Shown in pieces: positions 34,640 to 45,954 of a stretch of 64,000 nt of DNA; position 1 is the stretch's first letter, and each line of letters starts with the position of its first letter. Source of the DNA: Vesta saturnalis (taxonomy: Eukaryota; Arthropoda; Insecta; Coleoptera; Lampyridae); NCBI GenBank assembly GCA_036346205.1, contig JARFJB010001355.1, forward strand, positions 151,501 to 215,500. The letters are read 5' to 3'. The position numbers and the translations under genes are program-made. The notes under the pieces were generated by a model. The model was not told the DNA's origin, made no database searches, and saw only the letters and a list, made by a program, of their open reading frames with translations.

Positions 34640-35956
34640 AACCGGGAATTATAACCGATATTCCTCCATTGTTAAAAGAAAAAGTTTCAGCAATGAAGCA
34701 TTCAAATGAAACACAATGTTTCTTAGTCATTGATGAAATGGATATAAAAACAGGACTGCAAGTTGTTATTAGCAATGATAGAATGATGGGCTACAGTAGG
34801 ATTGCTCCAGAAAATGGAAAACTTGCCAATCAATTGATTGTATTCATGCTACGTGGACTAAATAGTAACTGGAAGCAAGTAGTTGCTTAAAAACATGAAG
34901 ACAATTTGTACACTTTTGCGAAAAATGTTATAGAAGCAGTTGAAAAATGTGGATACCATGTTAGAGGTGTAACAAGTGATATGGGTCCCAAAAATAAAAG
35001 CATGTGTTTTTATTTCACACCCCTTTCGGAGTAGTGACAAGTTATATTTTTGTCCTGATGTGCCACATTTGTTAAAAAATTTAAGGAATACACTATACAA
35101 TAGTACCTTATTATCACATGATATTATTTTGTCTGCTGATGTAGTTGCCAGGGAGAAGTTACCAACAAATGTGTAATTCCGTTACATACGGTAGTTATTT
35201 GCATGCAGAAGAGTAAATTGAATTTAGCCCCACAATTATTGGAAGAGGTATTTAATCCGATGAGATTTGAAAAAATGAGGGTAAATTTAGCGGCACATAT
35301 AATTAATAATAGAACTGCAGCCGGTTTACAAACGTTGGTCAAATTGGAAAGAATTTCCAAAAAAGCATTAACCACAGCATGGTTTCTAAAATCATTTAAA
35401 ATGTGGTTTGAAATATTAAACAGTCCCATCTTAGATCTTAAAAATGGCCATAACGAAAAAAAATAAAGTTAAACGGTGTCGCATCCTTCATGAAACCGCC
35501 ATACTTGCAAAACAAACGAAGATAGGCAAAGAAGGTAATTGGAAACCCATCCAATCTGGAATTTTGCAGGCTTCAGAGACAGTAATTGAACTTACCAACA
35601 GTTTATTGACAGAAGATCAAAAGTACATTTTAACAGCTCGATTTAATCAAGACTGTATTGAAAACCTTTTTTCTATTATAAGGCGACATGGAAATACAAA
35701 TCCTACTGCACTTCAAACAATGCGTAGCTTAAAGCTAATAACCTTCTCCCAGTTTGTCAGGTACTACGATGCTTCACAGAATTACGAAGAAGACTGTTGT
35801 GAGCATTTTGTTGATGTGTTTGCAAAAAGGCCTTTAAAGAAGAAATCTCTCTCAATGTCCATGCCTGTAGACCAATGTATTACAGGAGAAAAACTAGTCC
35901 CGGATGAAGGCCCAATAGATATTCAAGTAACTGTAAATAGTGACATTGAAAAATAG
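34640..35956 (+). pseudogene. P-element-like transposase fragment
   Basis: The translation starts at LKEKVSAMKHSNETQCFLVI then DEMDIKTGLQVV (first catalytic aspartate of the P family), ANQLIVFMLRGLNSNWKQVV, a stop, then NVIEAVEKCGYHVRGVTSDM and, after a frameshift, LYFCPDVPHLLKNLRNTLYN. Later frames encode VFNPMRFEKMRVNLAAHIIN, the post-catalytic helical part, and FNQDCIENLFSIIRRHGNTN (35650-35710), the conserved C-terminal block. The THAP domain and coiled coil are missing, and the 5' part abuts the Mutator-like gene. It has an in-frame stop and at least two frameshifts. It is a different subfamily from the P-like element at 37-41 kb. Confidence 0.88.
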
Positions 35957-37230
35957 TGTAATAAAAAAATGACAATTGTGTACAAAGTGTATAAAGTCAG
36001 TCCGAAAGCTTCAATCTTCTGGTAGAGAGGAGAAAATATTAATTGAAAATGTGCAATCTCAAAAATAAAACTTTCCTTCTGCCTTTCTCTTTGATACATT
36101 TCAATTGTTTAATATATATTTGGACAGACATTTATTAGAATGTACAAATCATCCTAGGATGATTGCACATTTAATGCATTTTGCATTATTGTGCCATCCA
36201 GTAAAGTACAGTTGCACAAATTGCAATAATATTCGTGCCATATTGAAAACTTTTGTTGCATGCAAAATTGATATTTAGATTAAAGCAAAAAATACAGCGG
36301 TAAAGTTATCGAATAGAACAAAATATGGTTCAAAAAGTTCTTATTTTACCACTGTAAGAGTGTAAATTGTATATACAATTACATGTACTGCATTATTTCG
36401 TAATAAGTTTTGAAGGCTGTTACTTAAATTTAGTGTTTTTGTGTTGTAAAAATGTATTTTACGCGCACGTTATAACGTTATGCAATTAAATTCAAGACTG
36501 AATGTTACAATAAATTTGCAATACAGACTTTGTTACAGTTTCTATGACTTAGTAAGATTTGTCTTTCGAATTAACAACATGGCCATACGATTTAACTAAC
36601 AGACTTCTTCTGTAAAATGTCACTAATTATATAATTAAAAGGTACCTGCATAAATTTAAGTAAATGTTTTGCATAATTAATTATGAACTCTTGCACCCGA
36701 ATCATTATATTTGATAGGAAATATTAAGTATCCGATTCTAGGAATTATTCTATTTAAAAGATTATTGACAAACTATTTGTTGACCCTGGATCTATATTTT
36801 ATTTAGGGAATGAAATTAATAATTATTATTTATCAAAACTTTAATTACATTCAGGATCATTAAATATTTTCTTCTTAGAAAATGCAATTTAAACACCAAG
36901 CAAGCAAGATCTTTTCCTTTAAATTAATTAATGAAGTTAACAAGGAGCTGCACATTTAATAAGTCAGTACTACTATATACGTCAGTTTGGTAACTACACA
37001 TTAATATTAAGTGTAAAAGGTATTTCTTTGTAGTTCTGTTTTGTAGAACAAGAATTAATAATAAATATTATATACCAAGACTTAATTATAAATATACTCC
37101 AAAATAACCATAAGGTGCAGATCTTATCCTTTTTTATAGCAATAAAATGATTAAAACTTTATGCAACAATTTTAAGTATTTGTATTTCATACAAATTGAA
37201 TATATGCATTTTGAATTTGGCGCCCCGGAC
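35957..37230. other. Noncoding AT-rich DNA between two P-like elements
   Basis: No supported gene or repeat. It ends with GGCGCCCCGGAC immediately before the inverted repeat of the P-like transposon. Confidence 0.5.
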
Positions 37231-37257
37231 GTGAAATGAATAAACGAATGGAACGGG
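37231..37257 (+). repeat. Left inverted repeat of the P-like transposon
   Basis: 27 bp, identical in inverted orientation to 40844-40870; begins GTGAAATGAATAAACG and ends GGAACGGG. Confidence 0.9.
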
Positions 37258-37874
37258 CTCCTAGCGACGCGAAAGTGAGGCCGACTGAAATAGATATAAT
37301 GTAGTATCCCCGTCGCACTCTTACACATTGCGCAAATGGGAATAATTAAAAATGTTTTCAATTTATAAATGATATCTTTGTTATTATAATTAATGTAATC
37401 TTTTTTTCATAATATATTAATAAGAAATGATTTTTAAAACTCTAAAAAATGTATTGGGCCTTTTATAAATTGTAAAAGTGGATAAAAATTAAATAATAAT
37501 TTAAATATAGTAGATTGAAAATAGGTATGAGCACTATGAGCAAAAGTAGTATTATTATTTTTATCATTTATTCGCTTAATATTGATTGAAAAAATTAAAA
37601 GTTTATCCTGATTTTAGTAGGTAGTAGTAACTTTAATTAAAACTAGAATGTTGAATTTTTAAAAATATATTTGTGAAAAATATAATATATTAGGTAGGTA
37701 GGTATACAAAATATAGATAGCAGGTAAATCAGTGGATGTAAGTTTTAACAATTTTTAAATAAAATTAATTTTGTCATTTTCTGTCTAACGGTGGAAGATT
37801 TTCCATGAATTTCATTATTTACTAATTTGGAATCATGGTGCATTCTACATATTAAAAAAATACCAGTAACCCTT

Positions 37875-40498
37875 CTAACAATTTGGATTTCGTGTAATTT
37901 CTCTACAAAAAAATTCGTAATTTATGGGGTGTATTGGAATAAAAAGGTTGATTTTTCTGGAAAAGTATTTAATAGCTCTATTTACTAAAATTTTTTTTAC
38001 ATTTAGTCCTTTTTTTAATACCTCTCCCTCATTTATCAATGATCTAAATTGTTTTTCCAAAAAACTAACAATGTTATAAATAATGTTTGAAGCGTGAAGC
38101 AAACCACCCCGACTTACAAAACTTGTAAATTTTTTATAATTTTCTGCAGAGGAACTATACTCATGGTCGGTACAATTTTTTCGATCTCTATATACAAAAA
38201 TAGCGACACAGTCATTATAAGTTGATGTTTCTATCAAACTACGAATTACATATCCTGAAATATAGCATAAAATATTTTCTTGAAAATCAGAGAGATCTTT
38301 GCTTCCAAATATTTCATTATATCATTAATATCTTCTTTTTCTTCACTTGCTTTTATAGAATAAAATAATTGTCTTAGTGACCATTTTAATTGTTACGAGT
38401 TTGGATTATTATTCCACCCCCTAGATCGGATACCTGAGAAGTAAAGCTCTAAATGGTCCTGTGAAAACTTGTATATTAAAAAGTATTTTAAAGGATCATC
38501 AGAAGAAAACAGATCTGGCTAAATTTATTATACTTTTTATTGTTACAATGAAACCTAACGCAAAAGTGTTACAATTGTGATGAAGTAAATATATGCTATC
38601 AATTTTTAAAGAACTGAGGTATTTGATTGTATCTTCAAAAACCTCTTCGCAATATTTAATCGAATTTGGCCTTATAGGTACTTTAAAACCTTTTTCAATG
38701 GGTTTCTAGAATTGAGCATATCAAATAACCTATTCATTTTTCTAAGAAATTCAACTGTAGCAGAACTATTTTTAAATTGATGAATATGACATTTTTTATC
38801 TAAAAATTCAATAGCATCTGCTACTCCACCACTGAGGGTCTGTGTTGCTAATCTTACATTCATAATTCTATTTTTATAATTTACATGTTGGGAAGAAATG
38901 GAATTTGCCAATCTTGATCCTTCTTTTTGTTGCATATTGTCAAGTTCTTTAATATAATTAAAAGAAATGTCGCCCATAGGGGAATGTAGGTTTTTTTCAG
39001 CAAAAGTATTTCTTCCCAACTTTTCCATATGACATGGGTCCAATATGCAATGAACATTAATATTAGGGTCACAAGAATGTACAAAAAATGGCTTTAAATC
39101 TTCTGCATTGAAATCAGCCCAGATTTATACATTACTACATTACTACACCACATTCATGTAAACTTCTTAGAATAGTTTTAATAAGTTGGGATTGAACGTT
39201 GGCGTCACTTTTATTAATTAAAAAATAAGCTACTGGGCATTTAAAGTTTGACGTATAACTCACAATTTGAAAAAATAATGCCTCCGATGCTGGCATTTCA
39301 AAATCAACATCTATTAAGCCCCCATAGTCCACATTCCCTGTGAATTTCCCTTGCGAGTCATCCCAAACAACTTGCTTGCGGATGGACATACCATCCATAA
39401 TCAAGGCACATTTTTTTAAATATCTATTTTTAGGCACTTCAATTTTGAGATATTCTAGAACTTCATGCAAAAGATCAGGTTCACAGTTTATACTACGCAG
39501 CCATTTTCTTATCGTTCGACTATTAGGTAAAATAAAATATTGTCTTAAAAAATTGTATGCTTTGGGCCAGTAAAAATACACCAAGGGTATGCCTAGAATT
39601 ATAAATAAAATTATACACTAATGCCCAGTTGCACCGTCACGCTTAATTCTGGTAAAGCTTAATTTGTATTGTAGCAGATGGAAGTTAAGCTTCATATTTT
39701 AGGATAAGGGATAAGGAGAAGTTAAGCGAGGCGGTTCAGCTGGACCTAAAAGATATAAAAAAACTGCCATAACATGGAAATTGTAAACTAACCTTCAAAA
39801 TAATTCTTTAAAACCTCGTCCAATTTTGCACTACTGTAACCACTTTTTGAAATTTGTCTGATTACATCTTTCATATCTGAAATTTTTACATCTCTCCTTT
39901 TAATTTTTTGTTGTAATGTCTTTACTTTTCTTTTTAAAACTGAAGTTGTAGAATAATTTTCAACAGTTTGGGCTTCTCTATCAACAAAAGTTTTCGGCAC
40001 TGTTGCAGATGTAGATGGCAAATTAAGATCTACTTCCATTGGTTCCGAGTCTCCAGTGCTGGTCTAAAAAAAATTAAAAAGTTGCAATCAATAAATAATG
40101 AACCTTATTGAAAATCCTTTAAAATTTTACACGTTGTGTTGGTTCCTTTCGAGGTTTTGTGACGTTCTTGAGGTGTTTTGGAAAATTAAACACACTTGGT
40201 ACGGCATCAAGTTTTAAGACTTTTCTTTTGCTACTTGGTATATATTGATAATCTGTTGGTAAGAAATGTTCCCCACATAGTCTACTTGTTTTCGACGGAT
40301 TCCAATTTCCCCTGCGTATGGCTCTTATCCAAAGTTTTAAGATTTCTGGGCGTTTAAACGGAAAGCTACAAAAACATTTTTAAGGTTAGAAAGATTTTTG
40401 GCCAAAAAATATCAAAAACAAATTTACATATGAAAAGGAATAGCCTTATTTATGTCATGTACATTGTTGCAATTATAAGCAACACAGTTTAACACCAT
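37875..40498 (-). pseudogene. THAP-domain P-type transposase
   Basis: Exon 1 (40498-40428) encodes MVLNCVAYNCNNVHDINKAI, then PFHI across the junction. A 62-nt intron leads to exon 2 (40365-40131) with FPFKRPEILKLWIRAIRRGN, LCGEHFLPTDYQ and LDAVPSVFNFP, completing a textbook C2CH THAP domain. Exon 3 (40063-39793) holds an acidic stretch and a coiled coil, TSVLKRKVKTLQQKIKRRDV. Exon 4 (39592 on) has PNSRTIRKWL, CALIMDGMSIRKQVVWDD (first catalytic aspartate) and GKFTGNVDYGG. The frame breaks near 39135 beside a tandem 8-bp repeat, then resumes as ILDPCHMEKLGRNTF and helical sequence to 38672. The C-terminal ELYFSGIRSRGWNNNPNS block (~38430) survives with a stop after it. The DNA-binding half is intact; the catalytic half is not. 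Confidence 0.9.
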
Positions 40499-40843
40499 TG
40501 TAAGTTAGAAATACCTACAACTTTAATGTTCTGAAATCCAAAGACTCCCAACCAAATAGAGTCAAAAATCACAACTTCTAACTCGGCTTTAAATAACACC
40601 ACCCCACGTTTTTAACAACAGCAAACGTGCTAATTATAGTATGAAGTACACTTTCTTAACACTTACTTCACTGATTTCTTTATAAAAACGCTTGAAAATC
40701 CTCACAATTTCGAAATTAAACACAGTAAACAGAAAAAAGAACAACTACGCCACAAGTAAGAAAATCACGGAGATCCTACAAGCACGTGTCCTCTCTCTCT
40801 TGCAACGTGGACACAGTTTTGATTGCCTTTGCGCATTGTCGAT

Positions 40844-40870
40844 CCCGTTCCATTCGTTTATTCATTTCAC
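40844..40870 (-). repeat. Right inverted repeat of the P-like transposon
   Basis: Exact inverse of 37231-37257. It sits upstream of the transposase start codon at 40498, in the promoter side of the element. Confidence 0.9.
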
Positions 40871-41137
40871 TGTAGTGGAAGCGAATGACACGACCTAACT
40901 ATGCAATACACATCTAACCTAACAGACCTTGAGATAAGCAGTTGGCAGTATGGTAACCGCCCCAGTAATGAACACTGAGTCAGTAATGGACACTTTGGAT
41001 ATTAATTAACAAAAATTTTGAAAATTAGCGCCAATATTGTTATGTCATCAGTCATAGATTGTAGTGGATTTCATTTTCTATCGTTGGCAATATTCTGAAG
41101 TAAGCCACTTTCATTTGTCAGGGTATTTTGAACACCC

Positions 41138-43285
41138 TGTATACGTAGTGGGTAATTTTGTTTGTAGTTCTATGTACTTAGTTAAGATTCCGTATATAAA
41201 TTTTTTTTTTTTTGTTGTCAAATTAAGTTTTATAGTAAATTTGGGTTTAACGTGTATGGCGAGCTTTAGATTCTTTGTTTGTGAATTGTTTTTTTTGTAA
41301 TTTAGGTTGTTTTTTTCTTATTATTCCTCGTTTATAGAAGATTGATTAACGCTTATTTGTAAATAGTTGTTTCTAAATTTAAATAAGGTTTATTTCGTTT
41401 GATTTCCGTAAAATATAATAGAAAATTAAGTGATTTAAATAAAGAGTGTAGAATTATCGGCGTATGATGTCATGGTAGCGCCATGCAGACGCTTATTTAT
41501 AGTTGTTCAGTTTATTATTAGGTATTTTGGTTTTGATTCATAGAGATTGCATGTGGGCCTTATTGTTCGTACTTTAAGGTAAACATACAGAGGCTGTACA
41601 GGATATTTTAGCTGACGTTTAGTTTTGAAAATTTACCGAGTCCTTACGGACGAGAACGAAATTGTATTGGGGTACTAAATTTTCCTTCCGTTTTTTAATT
41701 GGTTGAATTAATTAGATAAGAGTTTTTATGAGTAGTGGGATTAAAAATTCAAAGATGAATTTTTGTGAATACTTTGGGGCATTCAAAAACTGTTCACGTT
41801 TTCGAGTAGTAGTATACGTTGCCGCTTGTGTTACGCTTTAAGGGGTGGTTTAGAACGTTGAAATTTTGGACCTTATGGTGTTTAACGAACGTATTTTTTT
41901 GTGTAGTAAGGGTAGTTTAACTACCTCTGAGGAAGAACCTGTAAAGATAAAGAAACTATCGCAATATATTAAAATATATTTAGTTATTTAAACAAATTAT
42001 TAAGGAGTTTTAGTGGAAAATAAAATTATTTAAAAGAACATTAAAAGCTAAAAGTTATCAAACAATTTTTGAACGCTCACATTATTATTGTAAATAAGTT
42101 TTGGTTAATGCAGTAACATTTTAACGAGTTAACTTAAGAAATTGTTCGTGTATAAAGAATAACAGTCAACATTTATCTTCATCTTTTGCCGGACCTGGGA
42201 GTTTCATTCCGTTATAGCTGTAGCCGATCACCTGGTTCGTACCATCCGTTGTAACACAGAGAGGTGTATCTAGACCTTGTAAGGTATTATAACATTGTGT
42301 TTTTATTGAAAATTTTAAGATTGTTGTGTGTTTCGAATTATTTTATTTGTTGAAGGTTTGAAAGCGGAGTTGTGTATCGTTTTTTTTTAATTTAAACTGT
42401 GTTTTGAATTTAGTTATTGGAATTAATCTAACTCTAACGCTCCGCCTTCACACTTTTTTATTTTATTAGTAAAGGGCAATTGACCCTGTAGTTGTGTGGA
42501 TATAATCCACGGTTTATTTATATTAGGTTAAACGATTTAGACGGCGTAAGCAGATTTCTGATCAGACATCCTGTCGCCTAATAAGCCTTTGTATTTTTTT
42601 GTCCATACATTTATCGTATGTTTACATTTTTATATTTATCATTTTTATTATTTTATTATAGTTTGTTAGGTTTTATAAATGTGTTTTATTCTATGGAAAC
42701 CCTTTTGTGTTACATAAAAGTTTTGTTGCAAGTTACCGGTAATTTAGTTTTAACGTAACAAAGTTAGTTTTTGTTTTATTGAGTAATAGCGTTATTAATA
42801 TTTAGTATTTTATTTGATTTTTTAGTTGAGTATTAATTCATTTAGAGTTCATTTATAGATTTTTTTTTGTTTTGATTATTATTTAATGCATTATTTACAC
42901 TGAGGTGTATTAACGTAAATTTATTGAGTGTTGATCACGCTTTTATTTGACAAGCGTGTAGTGTTTTTTAAGCCCGATTTTAGGTGGTTTGCTGAATTGC
43001 TGTCCAACCTGGAATTGATTACGAATAGGTAAGCGCATGTTTTTGGATGTTTAGACACGCTATGTACTCGTAATTTTGGCACGACAACCCTTATTTTGTC
43101 TATCAAATATCCTGGCGCCCTTAACCGAAACGATTTTGACTTCATCCCTATTTTGACTGACGTACGATTTATTATTCTGGATGTGCAAAATTATTAACAT
43201 CAATACGACCCATACGCTGACTAGTCGAGGCAAAAAGGGCCAATTTATCTGTAATCCCGTTCTACCACCCGTTTATACCGTTACA
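41138..43285 (+). repeat. Terminal-repeat-like sequence, copy B
   Basis: Inverted relative of 27374-29652. It starts TGTATACGTAGTGGGTAA and ends GTTTATACCGTTACA. The internal block AAATATCCTGGCGCC is at ~43105-43119. It is T-rich on this strand. Similarity to copy A is clear at both tips and at the internal block, weak between. The flank outside the 41138 end (TGTCAGGGTATTTTGAACAC) is shared with copy A. It sits inside the pogo-type transposon. Confidence 0.5.
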
Positions 43286-43514
43286 CATGTCTGTTGTAAA
43301 TATTTCAATATGGATGACCAATAAACAGCTGATTTATGTCATTGAGGGTTTTTGTAAAGATACCGTACAAAATAGTTTTGACGTATATATTAATACTAAC
43401 GTAATGTAAAGTATAAATAACATACTTAAAATATTAGTCGATATTATGCAAATTTTTGTTTTATGGGTATCCATTACTCATACAATAATATTCCGTTTGC
43501 ATTAATAACGAAAT

Positions 43515-43551
43515 TGTCCATTATTAAAACGTTTAATTTTAATAATGGACA
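43515..43551. repeat. Perfect hairpin with pogo-tip motif
   Basis: Arms of 15 bp, TGTCCATTATTAAAA and its exact inverse, around a 7-base loop. TGTCCATTA is the same motif as in the pogo-type tips and subterminal copies. It lies about 55 bp upstream of the transposase start codon, so it could be a transposase-binding site that also bears on the promoter. Confidence 0.85.
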
Positions 43552-43605
43552 CCTATTTTTAATTCGTTTTATTAATTATTCTGTTTTTTATAGTTAATTC
43601 TGAAA

Positions 43606-44375
43606 ATGTCAAATACGCCGAAAATGAGTCAGCGCCAATGTTTTAGTTATGCAGAGGAAACAGAATGCTATTACTGTAAAGGATTGAATAAAAAACAAGC
43701 TGCTCGACAATTTAACGCAGTACTGTAATAAGAAAATTATCTGGGAATATTCCATTGCATCGGAAAATGGGTCCACCTACAGAACTATCTGATGCTGAAG
43801 AGCAAACACTAGTGGAATGGATACTGAATATGGCCAAAAAAGGTTTTCCAGTGCACAAGAATAACTTGTTGACATCGGTTCAAAGGTTTTTAAAATACAA
43901 TAAAAAAGAAACACGTTTTCTAAGTGGCAATTCTACCCCTGGCAGATTTTGGTTCAAAGGTTTCCTTAAACGACATTCATGCATCAAGGAAAAACATGCA
44001 GAATTTTTAAGTAAGGCTCCAGCGGCTGTGTCACTGGACCGTATTTCCTTGTGGTTTGATGAAATAGAATCTTACTTTGAAGAAAACAATTTGATGGACG
44101 TCTTGCAAGACAGTAGCCGCATATTTAATGATGATGAAGCATTTAATCTCTGTCAAAAAGTGGTAAAGTGTTACACAGAAATTTCAAGATTTCTATCAAC
44201 GCGTCCAAAGTGAAAAAGAGCAACTTACTGTTTTAGTGCTTTAGCTGATGAAAAGAGTTCCTCCTATGATAATTTTATACAAGAAATGCCCAAAGTAATA
44301 GTTGATTCAGTGCCAGAAGATTCACTAGCTATCTGACTGTTGGATAAATTCCGAGGTTTTCTATGAGTATATGGC
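43606..44375 (+). pseudogene. pogo-type transposase, 5' portion
   Basis: From the start codon the frame reads SQRQCFSYAEETECYYCKGL then NKKQAARQFNAVL and two stops, part of a pipsqueak helix-turn-helix. After a frameshift it continues GNIPLHRKMGPPTELSDAEE (from 43755), the CENP-B-type helix-turn-helix with FWFKGFLKRHSCIKEKHAEF, then ISLWFDEIESYFEENN. The DDE part starts with SRIFNDDEAFNL (first catalytic aspartate) and, with more frame changes, VPEDSLAI and WINSEVFYEYMANHF at 44335-44375. The rest of the gene is at 50007. The insertion point is between MANHF and the IQKLVAFFVDGHRSHL block. Confidence 0.88.
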
Positions 44376-44869
44376 AAACCACTTCTGATATATTATATTA
44401 TTGAAATGAGTATTAAAATAATACTTAAATTTTCAACTTTGATAAACAATCAGCTGTTGATTTAGTGACGTCAGAATCACCTGCTTTTTGACATCGCTGA
44501 AATGGAAATGTCCGTCATGTGTTTAAAGTGTGTAACGTTTAATTTTACTATAAAATTATAAAATAAAAAAAACGTATGTCACCCAGATCTTTATACCTTG
44601 TGTATTAAAAAGTAATAATGTTTTTATAAAAGTAACCTACCCCTCATTATATATTAACTTCTTTTCATACTTAAACCAAAACAATATATAATCAAAATAA
44701 AATTGTTGTGGTGAAGTAGGTTTAAGAAAATTTAAATGGCCAGTATAATAACAATAATAATAATAAAGTGGTGATGTAATTTGTACATTGAATAAACGCC
44801 AAATGTAATCTCTAAATACAAATTTTTAACAAATTGAATTACTAACCTTTCACCACTAATTATATGCCG
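44376..44869. other. Unidentified insert between the pogo gene and the Gypsy LTR
   Basis: AT-rich, with no coding signal. It is not part of the pogo gene, because the protein sequence continues from 44375 to 50007 without needing it. It has no counterpart next to the other LTR. It may be an older small insertion or an end of the LTR element that the right LTR lacks. Confidence 0.4.
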
Positions 44870-45943
44870 TCTCGTCCACAATCGGTTGATTAAATATAGG
44901 GAGGGTTCTACTATATTGCCTTGTTAACAAACCTGAAATGCGGCTTGTTTCTCACCTGCTTAATTATTTTCCTTTCTAATTAATAAAAAACAATGTAAAA
45001 ATTAAAAAATATATAATTAAATGCCTTCTCGAGCGCCATGTTATCTTTGTCCAGGAATAACAAAACCTAAATAATGAACAATAATAATTTTCTATAAATA
45101 TCAAAAATTAACAATGTGCAATTAAGTTTATTTACCCAATATATGGATGGTTAAGGAGAGGAAAGAAAAGGTTTTAAAGCTAAGCTTAAAAAATATAAAA
45201 TTTACCACATAAATACCTCAGTATAATGATTTTCTTATAGACAGCTTCCGGTATTTAATTATGGATGCGGAACGGTCAACCAGTATGAAAGCGTTTCTAC
45301 ATCTTCCTTGCGTATTCTTGTAACAACGCGATCAATTATGTATTTGAAGGGATTTTCGATCCACTAACTTATTGTATTCTTGATGTTTTATTGTATTAAC
45401 ATTGCATTTTAAGATGAAATTATTTGAATGAAGAGAAACTTGTGTAAATAAGTAACTTAAGAGCCATTTAAAATATAAATATAAGTATGAGTAAGTAAGT
45501 AAGCAAATAAGTGCATTAAGTGAGTATAAGGGAATAATATAAGTACTATAATGATTGTACGTAAGTGTACGTTACGTAAGTGTACGTAAGTGCCACCAAA
45601 ATTCTGATGGCACCAAAAATAAAAATTAAGTAAAAACCATTATAACAATGTCTTCTGCTTTAACATTCAGCAGCAAGTGAAGTAAAAAATAGAGCTTTCA
45701 GAAACGCTTCTGTAAGTGCCTCAAAAGTGGTCACGCATTGCGGAAATACAATGATCAGAGTCCATTTTTAAAAGAAAGGGAACTATAACTATTTATATAA
45801 TATTACACCCAAAATATATGTTAAGTTGCCTTTCTCAATTTTTACATGTAAATAATTAAAAACTCCTCTAATTTTACGCCAAATAAATTAATGATCTTAG
45901 ATTAACGTATTTTTTAATACAACCACAAAAAAAGGTTGTTACA
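44870..45943 (-). repeat. 3' LTR of the Gypsy element
   Basis: From about 45013 to 45943 it is nearly identical to 49087-50006. The outer 140 bp (44870-45012) are much more diverged. It has an extra GTACGTAAGTGTACGTTAC run near 45560 and lacks a 16-bp stretch that the 5' LTR has at ~49869. The left boundary is approximate. Confidence 0.8.
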
Positions 45944-45954
45944 CACCCCCTCCT
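45944..45954 (-). promoter_or_regulatory. Polypurine tract
   Basis: Reads AGGAGGGGGTG on the minus strand, immediately inside the 3' LTR, the expected place for plus-strand primer formation in LTR elements. A second copy of the motif, TTTTAGGAGGGGGTTGTTGT, lies at 46805-46824. Confidence 0.75.

Larger units (their letters stand above)
37231..40870 (-). mobile_element. P-like transposon with perfect 27-bp inverted repeats
   Basis: The repeats at 37231-37257 and 40844-40870 are exact inverted copies beginning GTGAAATGAATAAACGAATG. The 3.6-kb body holds one minus-strand THAP/P-type transposase gene whose start codon lies about 350 bp inside the right tip. P elements normally duplicate 8 bp of target. 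The flanks here are CCCCGGAC and TGTAGTGG, which do not match, so one flank may have changed or the tips may be slightly different from my estimate. Perfect repeats argue for a young insertion; damage in the second half of the gene argues the copy is no longer autonomous. Confidence 0.85.

Noticed and set aside
37223..40878. 8-bp target duplication of the P-like element
   Set aside because: The flanks CCCCGGAC and TGTAGTGG do not match.
29651..41142. A single 11.5-kb mariner bounded by TA-CAGGGTGTTCAAAATACCC tips
   Set aside because: The tips look right, but the similarity continues outward past the TA on both sides, so the true boundary is elsewhere; reported as an inverted pair instead.
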